The notes below the pieces were generated by a model that did no database searches, had not been told where the DNA came from, and saw only the letters and a list, made by a program, of their open reading frames with translations. From a virus, in IMG/VR virus record IMGVR_UViG_3300030406_005161, positions 1 to 21,268 of that record: a DNA stretch of 21,268 bases; one strand, given 5' to 3'. A program made the translations under genes and the position numbers. Position 1 is the stretch's first letter, and every line of letters starts with the position of its first letter. Shown one piece after another: positions 11,101-18,578 of the stretch.

Positions 11101-14100
11101 GATAGATTTCTGCTATTAGTATCTTCTGTGGCAAAGTCATATTGACTAATTCTATGAACCGATGCTTCATTTTCAACATTTAAGGATAACTCAACTGTAG
11201 TATTAGCAGTTATTATACCAACAGTATTATCTTGATTTAATAATTGATAATCAGAAAAATTCTTATAACCAGAGACATGTGCTAAACTATCAATAGGTTC
11301 TTTCCATGATTGATAGGGTACTTCACCTTTTACTGAGTATGAAAATCTTTGATAGTAATCATTATCATGTATTCTTTGAGTATTGAAATTTAATTTACCT
11401 TTATCATTCGCCCAATCAATATTTTTATTGACGGAACCAGAAACTTCTAAATCAAAGTTGAATTCAAATATATCTTCAATAGTTGCTTTTGAACTATCTA
11501 CAGAACCTAAGATTTGTTGTTCTTTTACAAATGATCCATTTACATCTTCTAATTTTAATAGTAATGAATTTTCATCCCAACCTTCCTCAACAACAACACC
11601 ACTTGCATTTCCTTGAGTTACTGTTTCTCCCTCTAAGAATTTAACCTTTTTAAACTGTGGATCTAATGAAGCAAGATCGTCTTTTTTGATTACTCTACCA
11701 AAAGCGTTATTGATATCATAAGTTCCACCAGTTGTTCCAAGTCCAACTATAGAGTAACTTACTGATTCGGTTCCAGCAATTGTATTAATACCACTAACAA
11801 TAAAGTTTTTAAATTCATAATCAGAAGAATTATATCCACCACCCTCAGTGAATTCACTATTATCTTCAAGTGTTTTAACATTTTCTACAAATATTTCATC
11901 TCCAACAGCAAATGGGAAACCCCCAGTTGGGAATCCAACGATTGGTGCTCTTAAGAATAATGTATTTGTCTGTGATCCAGTAACAACTGCAGAATTTGCA
12001 TTAATCACACCAACACCATTTGAATTAACGGTAGGTATAAGTTGTAAATTATCATCAAAACCACTATCATTTGTTACGATTGATATAGTTTCTACGGAAC
12101 CCCCAACTAAAGTTGTTTTAGTTGATATATTTGGTTGACCTATTGCAATCACTGTAGGTGGTGAAGTATAATCTTGTCCACCAGTTGTTATTCCAATACT
12201 CTTCAAAGTAAATGCATTTTTTAATTTTAATATTGTATATGAATCTGCTCTTGGTACTAAAGTTTTATTATTTGTAAATTCTAGACCTTGATCAGAGATG
12301 GTTACTGAACGTATTTGTCCAATGTCTTCAGATTCAACAGATAATATTCCATTAATACCTGTGGTGGTTCCTATTGAAGTAATAGTTGGAAGATTATCAA
12401 GTGAATTTCCAATATTAATTATCTCAATAGAATTAATTCCACCCTGTATGCCAGTAGATTCGGAGGTATAAAAAGCAGTGCTGAATCCAGTTGAATCGTA
12501 CAAAGTTGTTTCTGCTATTCCAGGCATAGTAAAGGATATGGTTGTACTTCCAACTCCAGTTACTCTATGTTCTTTATTAAATTTACTTTCTACAAAAGAT
12601 ATTTTAGGTTGCTTGTCAGTTTCAGTATAAACTGAAGATGGGAATGTATTTGTATAATTATTGTCAACACCCTCAAGTCTATAAAATAGTTCAGGTAAAT
12701 TTTTAGTATCAGTGATCGATATTTTAGTATCTACATTTGAATCGCCAAAAGAACCAGAAGTAGTAATACCAGTTGAATTAAATTTAGATTTAAATTCTCT
12801 ATCTCTATAGAAATTTAAGATATATCCATTCAAACTTGGATGAGATACTCCGATTGATACTGTATTTCCTTTCTGAATTTCTAATGGAGGATTAACTTTA
12901 GATAATTCATGAACACCTGCACCATTATCAGTAAATATTATATTTTCATATGGAAATGCCTTAGTAGATCCATAAAAACTATCTGCTAATCTTATGGTAT
13001 TTTTATCTATTCTAATAACATGATAAACATTATTATTAACTAATGGGTCTAATAGATCTGAAGCATTTGAACCAACATATATTACTGAATCACCACTTTT
13101 AAAATTATGATTTGGAATTGTTATAGTAGATACTGTTGCACCCACTCCAACAACAGATGGTGAAAATGTGACTGGATCAGCAACTAATCTGTTTGCTACT
13201 GGATTATACTTGAATATAAATTCTTGAGTTTTATTTGAAGAAATATTTAATTTAAAATCATCTCCTACAACTAATAAATGTTGATCATCTACAGTCAGAG
13301 TACCAGCAGTCTTGATTGCCTTTCCAATCACATCATCGGTTATTTTTTCAATTCTATGATTACTACCAGTGCTTTGATCAGTAAAGAAAATTAAATCTGT
13401 GGTAAATCCTACTATATTTGTAGTTGATAATCCAATAGAGTCATTATTAAATTTTACACATATTAAAGGTTCAATAGTACTTAAATCAAATGGATTTGCT
13501 AAACTAGCATCCAAACTTGATCTTACAACACCACCATCAAATGAAGTTACTTTTAATTTATCACCAGTTTTAAATTTATGTCCAGGAAGACGAATAGAAT
13601 TGGGATTTGTTGAATCTATCGTGGCAGTGCTTGTAAATCCAGTAACTATATTATTAGCAGTGCTACCAACACCAACAGATCTATTATATGCAATACCATC
13701 AATTGTAATAAATGAAGCATCAAAAAATTCAACTTCTTTTGGTTCTATATTTTTATTTTCTAATTTTTCTTCAACATTAAAAGTAAATTCTTGTGGTAAT
13801 TTGTTAACTTCAGAATCAACATTATGTGCACTTTCTACACCATTATGTTTCCTAACAACATTGTACTTATTATTTAAAAAATCGACAGTGGTTATTAAAA
13901 TCTCTTCATTTCCAATTTTTATAATATCATCCGATTTAAATTTTCTAGATGAAGTGGGTTCTTGTAATCTCAAAGAAGTATTAATTCCAGTTGCAGCAGT
14001 ATTTCCCAGAGCAACTGTTAGAGTCGTCTTAGAAGTGACGACACCAACAGGTCTAAATCCCTCTATGTTCTTATAAACAGATGATGATATACCAGATATC

Positions 14101-17100
14101 TCAACAAGTTCAGAATCCTTGTAATTATGAGGAACAGTTGTAAATGCTGTAACTTTTCTATCTTTGAATGTAAATGTAACATTATCTTCAGTTACTTCCG
14201 TAGTTCCAACAGAAACTACAGTTTTTCCAAGAACATCTTTAATTTTAGCACTAGCAGCACCTGATTCAAAATTGATTAATTCATTAACTTTATAATTATC
14301 TCCAGATTCTAAAACTTTAACAGTTGTTATACCTGACTTAGTTATAGAATCAACATTAAGTACAACTTTTGAATCGGTAGCAGTTTCTAAGAATGGATAA
14401 TTTCTAAATTCTTCTTTAATGCCTAAAGGTGTTATATTTCTTTTATATAAACCACTATTTAAAGTTAAATCATCCTGTTTATTAAAAATACTATAATTGA
14501 ATGGATCAGTGGCATCTTTATGATTAAATGTAATATATGGGAAAGTTGGAAGTTTAGTTGTATTATCTACTGTAGCAAAATATGCATAAGTTCCATTTGG
14601 AAAATCTTGATTGACAATAAATCTACCATTATGTTGATCCAAGTCACCATCACCTTTATAAATGTAATCCTCTATAAGTTTTCCTTGAGCAAAACCAGAT
14701 GGTCTCAAATCTGAACTAATTTGAGGACTAATAAGTTTATAACTTGATTTTAACCTCTTCAATCCACCTGCTCCTGAAGAATCTGGAATTGGTTTTGCAT
14801 TACCTATAGATCCATAAATTGGATTCCCATCATATGCCCAACCTAAAATTTTAGAATGTGCAGATCCATTATCACCAGGATTTAATTCCTGTAAAGTGTT
14901 TACATCTAAATTATCATTTAATAATTCTCTAATTTTTTTGGGAGGGTAGAATGAACATATTTTATTACCTTTTGCTTTAGTTTCTGATTTTATTTGAACT
15001 GTATCTCTATATGTGTCTCTATTAGTTCCTGATAATAACCAATCATATCTTTCCACATTATTTAATTCCCACCTATGTAATTCAGATCCTAAGATACATC
15101 CAGAACCGAATGGAACTACAGTAAGAATAGTTTCTCCAGTAACTGCTGAATAACCTTTTCCTTTGTTTAATATTTGTATAGAAGTTATCGCACCACCAGA
15201 AACACTTGCTCTTAATTTAGCAAATTTTCCAGAACCACTAACTACAATTTCAGGTGCAGTTGAATAATTTGTCCCACCTTCAACTATAACCACATCACTG
15301 ATTTCACCATTCGCATTAATTACAGGTGATAGTTCAGCGTTTTTACCAGTTTCTACAATTATTGTAGGATTTCGTACAAAGTTAACAATATTTGTTACAC
15401 CATACCCAACACCTCCAGTCTGCATGAAAACATTAGATATTTTACCTTTTACGATTGGATCTGCTGTTGCAGTGTAATATGATGGAGTAACACTGCTACC
15501 TGATCCTGTTGATCCACTAATTGTAACTATAATGTCTGGATAATCAAAAGTATGATTACCAGCACCTAAACTTGTTATATCAATATAAACTTTATTATTG
15601 TAGTCTGTTTTATTTGCACTTAATTTAAATTTATTATCATTTACGACTGTTACAATGTAATTCGTGGAATTTGATAAACCACCTATAGCAGTATTTGATG
15701 TTGTATACTTTACTTCATCATTATTTTTAAAATTATGATTTTTAGCATAAATGCAGTTATCAAAAGTGCTAATACCAACAAAAGTTTTAAATATATCTTC
15801 TTGTTTTTCTGGTGGATACTTTGTACTTGTTATAGTAACGTTATTACTTTTAAATCCATCACCACCATCAACTACAGCAATCTTTGCAACTCTTCTTCTA
15901 TCTCTTCTTGCAGTAAATGTATGAGTATTATTACCAAATGCTAAAAAGTCAATAGTATTAATTCCTGCACGGGCATTTTCTTCTGATGTATGAATTTTAA
16001 ACGCTTTAGGGTCTCCAGGAAAATGAGATATAAAGTAAGTACCTCCACTTGATAACCTGTTAGTTGAAAATCCAATATTTGTTGAACCAACACCAATAGG
16101 AGTTCCACCTGCATTGTAAATAACTTCTTCACCATTCAAAAATCTGTGATCATCATCTAATGTAATTTTATCATTTGTTAAATCAACTTTAAAATCATTA
16201 AATGATACAGAATGCTTAAATGACTCCATTCTGACGGTTGTTTTTGCTCCTTTCCCATCACCACCACTTATTGTTACTGATGGAGTCCCTATGTAATCAA
16301 AACCTTTGTTTGTTAAAATAATTTCTTGTACTTGACCATCATCAACATGAACATTTGCTACTGCAGAACTTCCAAAAGAATCTGCAATAGAAACATTAGG
16401 TGGATTTATAGCACTATACCCATTTCCTTTATCTAAAACTACAATATTATCAATTTGACCATAAAATACTGAATCATCAGATATTGGAGAGTGATATTCA
16501 ATTCCATTTAAACTTAATCCTATTGGACCTGAAATATTTTGATTTCCTTGACTATTTTCTGGAGTTTTACGAATTCTTCTAAAATTATTCTGATTTTGTA
16601 ATTTTGTAATTGCATCTCCAACTGGAATTGATGGTGTAATCTTATGAACATCGGTAAAAGATGTTCCTGTTATCGCTATAGTGTTATTTAAGTATAAATT
16701 TTGAGCATTTAGCGATAATTGTATAGTATTTGGATCTACAACCTTTACAAAATATGTTCCAGTTGTAATTCCACTTATTCCACTATTAGTTGACTGTGGT
16801 TCATAATATATTTTTTCTCCGTTTAAAAATTGATGTGAAGGTATGTTTATTTTATTGTCAAATATATTATTTGATTGAAAAGTAACTGATCTATCTGTAG
16901 ATTGAATCGAACTATCTGATGGATAACCAGAAAAAGCAACATAAGTGTTATTACTAGCATCAATAAAAGTATTTTGAATGTTGGAAACTAAAAATCCAAG
17001 ATCAAGATTGGATGATACAAACGACATTCTTTTTTTAATGCTGTAATTAGTTTGTATACCAACACTTACCCCAATAATTTGAAATTGAGTATCAGAAGTT

Positions 17101-18575
17101 GTTGCACTTACTTCTACATTAGAAAATAAAACAGTTTTTAACTCTCTATCTAAAATATCAATTCTATCACCAGCATGTAGAAAATGATTATCTAAAGTTT
17201 GAATTGTAGTAGATGCTTCAGCAGTTGGTTGTACAATATCAAGATAAGAAACATTATTATAAAACCAAGTATTAAACTTTTTATCATTAATATCTGTTTT
17301 TTCTCCAAGATACTTTAAATTGATATCATCTCCTTCTCTAAAAAACTTTGTTTTTTCAAAATTAGTTGAAATATTGGATATCGACCCCATAACACGCATT
17401 TTACAGAGTTTAGTGGTGTCGTTATCCTCATATCCAAAAATAAATACGTTATCTATGATTGGTGTTCCTTCAGATAAAGTGATATTTGTGTTTGTATCAA
17501 AAAATTGATTATGTGACTTTGATTGGTATGTTACAGGAGTATAAGAACCTAATGAATTTAAGTACAAAAATCCAGTTTCTGTTGTAAACCCAACTGTTGA
17601 GTCTACCGTAATAACTGATGTCGTATTAGCAGTTCCAACAACTTGAGTTTTGTTATTTACCTTAAAAGTTCCCTCCATTGAACCTTTAGATAATGAAATC
17701 CGATGATATTTTTTACCTCCTAAAAATAATTCCTCTACATTACTCACTGCACCAGTAGCAGTTGGATTAGTTACTGATTCTTGAAAAACTGTTGTTTGTT
17801 TTAACTTAGTTGGATCTCCTTCAAGTACTTCAACCATTAATTGATCTGCTACAACCCATTGTGCATCAGATGATGTTATAGTATTATCAAATGGTTTTAA
17901 AATATTTACACTTTTTCCAAACAATACCTGAAATAAAATATCAAGTGCAGTATCAGTTCCTTTTGAAGTGTAAAAATCCTTTGCTCTTGATAAAATATTC
18001 TCTACAGAGAGTCCTGGCATGAAATTTCTATTTTCAACACCAGGTAGATAATTTGCTTTGAACTTTTCGTAAAATTTAAGTAAGAATATATGACTTAAAT
18101 TTGATACAACAGCACCAGAATCATGATCATCAGATTCTGTTGAACTAAAAGTTAGAAATTCTGGGTCACTGTTTTTTTCTAATGCAGTTATTGCACTAAA
18201 ACCACGAATACAACCAATAAACGATGTTGCAGTCCTTGCAGTGTATGTAATTATCTCATTATCAATTTTAAAAAGTCCGTAACTATTTGGAAAACCAAGA
18301 GTATTACTTACATTAATTACATCATCAAATGCTGTAATATCTTCAGTCAACTGAACTGGTACTAATGCCTGATATCCAACAATGTTTAGATCAATAAAAT
18401 TAGAAATACTCTTTACATCAGTAATATTCTCTGCAAGATCAATATTTCCATATTCATGTTCTTGTGAAATGTAATATTGATTTAAAAATTCTTTAAATAG
18501 TGGATTTTCTTCGTGAATAAACTCTGGAATCTGACTATCCAGAATATGAGAGATTTTTACTTTTGTATCTGCCAT
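8166..18575 (-). CDS. Giant baseplate-wedge-position structural protein (gp7-like N-terminus, YHYH domain, modular repeats)
   Basis: This 3469-residue protein sits between gp6 and gp8, where T4 has gp7 (1032 residues), the wedge initiator. Residues about 22-38 (ENPLFKEFLNQYY) and 199-227 (KDFYTSKGTDTALDILFQ, then VLFGKSVNI) resemble the segment of T4 gp7 around YDFYSTKGIEASYKFLFKVLY, which in T4 lies near the C-terminus. The rest is unlike T4 gp7. It has at least seven H-x-F-x-G-D/E modules (about 460-2580), GGxGY beta modules (about 710-3030), three NEII...RG modules, and two or three LDD-F-NG modules toward the C-terminus. A YHYH-like domain lies at about 1235-1350. No signal peptide or membrane segment is seen. 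The ATG lies 3 bases after the gp6 stop, in the same frame, with only a weak ribosome site. I infer a virion baseplate protein that fills the gp7 role and adds a large peripheral structure. 'Virion structural protein' is the safe alternative call. Confidence 0.9.
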   Translation of the reverse strand: MADTKVKISHILDSQIPEFIHEENPLFKEFLNQYYISQEHEYGNIDLAENITDVKSISNFIDLNIVGYQALVPVQLTEDITAFDDVINVSNTLGFPNSYGLFKIDNEIITYTARTATSFIGCIRGFSAITALEKNSDPEFLTFSSTESDDHDSGAVVSNLSHIFLLKFYEKFKANYLPGVENRNFMPGLSVENILSRAKDFYTSKGTDTALDILFQVLFGKSVNILKPFDNTITSSDAQWVVADQLMVEVLEGDPTKLKQTTVFQESVTNPTATGAVSNVEELFLGGKKYHRISLSKGSMEGTFKVNNKTQVVGTANTTSVITVDSTVGFTTETGFLYLNSLGSYTPVTYQSKSHNQFFDTNTNITLSEGTPIIDNVFIFGYEDNDTTKLCKMRVMGSISNISTNFEKTKFFREGDDINLKYLGEKTDINDKKFNTWFYNNVSYLDIVQPTAEASTTIQTLDNHFLHAGDRIDILDRELKTVLFSNVEVSATTSDTQFQIIGVSVGIQTNYSIKKRMSFVSSNLDLGFLVSNIQNTFIDASNNTYVAFSGYPSDSSIQSTDRSVTFQSNNIFDNKINIPSHQFLNGEKIYYEPQSTNSGISGITTGTYFVKVVDPNTIQLSLNAQNLYLNNTIAITGTSFTDVHKITPSIPVGDAITKLQNQNNFRRIRKTPENSQGNQNISGPIGLSLNGIEYHSPISDDSVFYGQIDNIVVLDKGNGYSAINPPNVSIADSFGSSAVANVHVDDGQVQEIILTNKGFDYIGTPSVTISGGDGKGAKTTVRMESFKHSVSFNDFKVDLTNDKITLDDDHRFLNGEEVIYNAGGTPIGVGSTNIGFSTNRLSSGGTYFISHFPGDPKAFKIHTSEENARAGINTIDFLAFGNNTHTFTARRDRRRVAKIAVVDGGDGFKSNNVTITSTKYPPEKQEDIFKTFVGISTFDNCIYAKNHNFKNNDEVKYTTSNTAIGGLSNSTNYIVTVVNDNKFKLSANKTDYNNKVYIDITSLGAGNHTFDYPDIIVTISGSTGSGSSVTPSYYTATADPIVKGKISNVFMQTGGVGYGVTNIVNFVRNPTIIVETGKNAELSPVINANGEISDVVIVEGGTNYSTAPEIVVSGSGKFAKLRASVSGGAITSIQILNKGKGYSAVTGETILTVVPFGSGCILGSELHRWELNNVERYDWLLSGTNRDTYRDTVQIKSETKAKGNKICSFYPPKKIRELLNDNLDVNTLQELNPGDNGSAHSKILGWAYDGNPIYGSIGNAKPIPDSSGAGGLKRLKSSYKLISPQISSDLRPSGFAQGKLIEDYIYKGDGDLDQHNGRFIVNQDFPNGTYAYFATVDNTTKLPTFPYITFNHKDATDPFNYSIFNKQDDLTLNSGLYKRNITPLGIKEEFRNYPFLETATDSKVVLNVDSITKSGITTVKVLESGDNYKVNELINFESGAASAKIKDVLGKTVVSVGTTEVTEDNVTFTFKDRKVTAFTTVPHNYKDSELVEISGISSSVYKNIEGFRPVGVVTSKTTLTVALGNTAATGINTSLRLQEPTSSRKFKSDDIIKIGNEEILITTVDFLNNKYNVVRKHNGVESAHNVDSEVNKLPQEFTFNVEEKLENKNIEPKEVEFFDASFITIDGIAYNRSVGVGSTANNIVTGFTSTATIDSTNPNSIRLPGHKFKTGDKLKVTSFDGGVVRSSLDASLANPFDLSTIEPLICVKFNNDSIGLSTTNIVGFTTDLIFFTDQSTGSNHRIEKITDDVIGKAIKTAGTLTVDDQHLLVVGDDFKLNISSNKTQEFIFKYNPVANRLVADPVTFSPSVVGVGATVSTITIPNHNFKSGDSVIYVGSNASDLLDPLVNNNVYHVIRIDKNTIRLADSFYGSTKAFPYENIIFTDNGAGVHELSKVNPPLEIQKGNTVSIGVSHPSLNGYILNFYRDREFKSKFNSTGITTSGSFGDSNVDTKISITDTKNLPELFYRLEGVDNNYTNTFPSSVYTETDKQPKISFVESKFNKEHRVTGVGSTTISFTMPGIAETTLYDSTGFSTAFYTSESTGIQGGINSIEIINIGNSLDNLPTITSIGTTTGINGILSVESEDIGQIRSVTISDQGLEFTNNKTLVPRADSYTILKLKNAFTLKSIGITTGGQDYTSPPTVIAIGQPNISTKTTLVGGSVETISIVTNDSGFDDNLQLIPTVNSNGVGVINANSAVVTGSQTNTLFLRAPIVGFPTGGFPFAVGDEIFVENVKTLEDNSEFTEGGGYNSSDYEFKNFIVSGINTIAGTESVSYSIVGLGTTGGTYDINNAFGRVIKKDDLASLDPQFKKVKFLEGETVTQGNASGVVVEEGWDENSLLLKLEDVNGSFVKEQQILGSVDSSKATIEDIFEFNFDLEVSGSVNKNIDWANDKGKLNFNTQRIHDNDYYQRFSYSVKGEVPYQSWKEPIDSLAHVSGYKNFSDYQLLNQDNTVGIITANTTVELSLNVENEASVHRISQYDFATEDTNSRNLSKIMSFESSIITDYNESVTNKVLMIDDISSQFTGISTTTGGNIIGLSTFTLLSGGETLFIKSFNPASDVSGQEIDIVDHEFHTGERLIYSGVGNTSIGIVTTSVPGIGNTNILPSNVFPIRITKDKIKVAISTSNAAAGTAVTFTNLSGVGTNHTLEVHTEVATNRSFISIDNVIQSPLARKILPLTLSSQVAISTNRVFLHDISDLKGKDLIKINDEIMKVDLVGIGSTNSLNVIRGVMGTVAAAHTVGAAITAVSGDYRIQKGIIHFSDAPYGPTGIGTLTTNSTFTGRALFRLNYDNNYVLDDISESFNGIGRTFNLTSNGATVTGIQGINTSFGAVLINNIFQKPFYSDVGSVVRSDYRITGVGQTIIFTGAFDSDGDSVATDNSKTPRGGRIDQFSATAGKNFQTPYAATGTLTVSATGTISAVGITTGGGGYLEVPRVSIASTQGSNAAVTASITAGIVTALTVSNAGTGYTATDGKLKLVIDPPRPYKDLPLTGGTGSGAAMDVVVGTGGSVISFEITKRGIGYSIGDVLTLDQLEYNPGVSTLPFTVTVNSKFQDKFSGWTFGQLIELDDFSNLFNGFRKSFLFTRTTDSGKEFYSIVARDGSGVILPNNLFIFINDVLQRPNTDYVFTGGTRLEFLEAPKAGSTCRVYFYTGSDNDFVQIDVDQTIKQGDTLQLQKYEDTIGQDPRLVYQLISADTVETQIYSGVGIVTDNTIKRPVDWKKQTEDVIIDGAKIDKCRNYLQSQFFPSTNIIQSVTSSATKIYVENTYPIFQKIDDQGQTRNNIRIVGSGTTAVVEDIKNVTFNGDYGNIVGVAVSNTGLNMGSKKCIIFDLKPDPNIIGDTGKGRSGITTGDFFVIKNSVVGTGVTSVGATAGTTVAIGTAFIDNVFYAHHHVSIGSSILRVFSNVNSVAGINTSTVNHVTELGNYSWGSIEVSRTPNSHAFTFFNQQGTVGIKTSAHVSRIVKLKTEY
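9130..11040 (-). repeat. LDD-F-NG / FINDVLQ module, two to three copies near the giant C-terminus
   Basis: The best pair is LDDISESFNGIGRTFNL ... LINNIFQKP ... DYRITG (residues about 2790-2860) and LDDFSNLFNGFRKSFLF ... FIFINDVLQRP ... DYVFTGG (about 3055-3145). A weaker relative, MIDDISSQFTGIST, lies near 2512. The F-I-N-D-V-L-Q-x-P ... D-Y-x-F-x-G pattern also occurs in other tailed-phage fibre and structural proteins, which supports a virion location. Confidence 0.65.
9490..16440 (-). repeat. GGxGY beta module, many copies in the giant protein
   Basis: A unit of about 35-45 residues recurs with the pattern G-G/K-x-G-Y-x-x-x-P-x-V-x-I ... G-x-G-A ... I-x-I-x-N-x-G-x-G-Y. Examples: DKGNGYSAINPP (about residue 712), NKGFDYIGTPSVTI (755), DGGDGFKSNNVTI (898), QTGGVGYGVTNIV (1050), EGGTNYSTAPEIVV (1095), NKGKGYSAVTG (1133), TTGGQDYTSPPTV (2127), TTGGGGYLEVPRV (2921), NAGTGYTATDG (2962) and KRGIGYSIGDVL (3015). 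Paired copies are often 35-45 residues apart, consistent with a repeating beta-hairpin or beta-sandwich unit. Confidence 0.75.
10620..17200 (-). repeat. H-x-F-x-G-D/E module, at least seven copies in the giant protein
   Basis: A module of about 70-90 residues recurs. It opens with H-x-F-x-x-G-D/E-x-I/V-x-Y, continues with a strand like Y-F/H-V-I, then N-x-I-K/R-L, and closes with G-x-x-H. The openings are NHFLHAGDRI (about residue 460), SHQFLNGEKIYY (578), DHRFLNGEEVIY (807), NHNFKNNDEVKY (943), GHKFKTGDKLKV (1662), NHNFKSGDSVIY (1818) and DHEFHTGERLIY (2565). PHNYKDSELVEI (about 1480) is a degenerate eighth. The copies are diverged at protein level and are not exact DNA repeats. The pattern suggests a chain of small beta domains. 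Confidence 0.75.
14525..14875 (-). other. YHYH-like domain embedded in the giant protein
   Basis: Residues about 1235-1350 contain ILGWAYDGNPIYG, then LDQHNGRF, then NGTYAYFAT and FPYITF in that order and at plausible spacing. This is the layout of YHYH domains (GYAxDGxPIYG ... LDxxNGR ... YxYxxT ... PY). The second tyrosine-histidine pair is replaced by YAYF here, so metal-binding or catalytic ability should not be assumed. YHYH domains are otherwise known mainly from secreted or surface bacterial proteins. I also recall them in large cyanophage structural proteins. Confidence 0.75.
17892..17981 (-). other. gp7-like wedge segment within the giant protein
   Basis: Residues 199-228 contain the pattern DFYTSKGT...LFQVLFGKSVNI. 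T4 gp7 has DFYSTKGI...LFKVLYNEEVEI in its C-terminal third. The shared features are the DFY-S/T-KG turn, the LF-x-VL helix and the following V-x-I strand. The acidic/aromatic stretch near residues 22-38 of this protein resembles the residues that precede the motif in T4. This is the only part of the protein that ties it to gp7 by sequence rather than by position. Confidence 0.65.
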
Positions 18576-18578
18576 TTC

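Noticed and set aside
13399-14076. 225-codon open frame on the plus strand
   Set aside because: It lies wholly antisense within the giant gene, lacks any recognisable motif, and is explained by codon bias on the opposite strand. Other plus-strand frames of 60-96 codons in the window were rejected for the same reason.
14649-14658. TATAAATG-like box on the plus strand (also TATAAATT near 2784)
   Set aside because: These are inside coding sequence, point away from any gene and are imperfect; expected by chance in AT-rich DNA.
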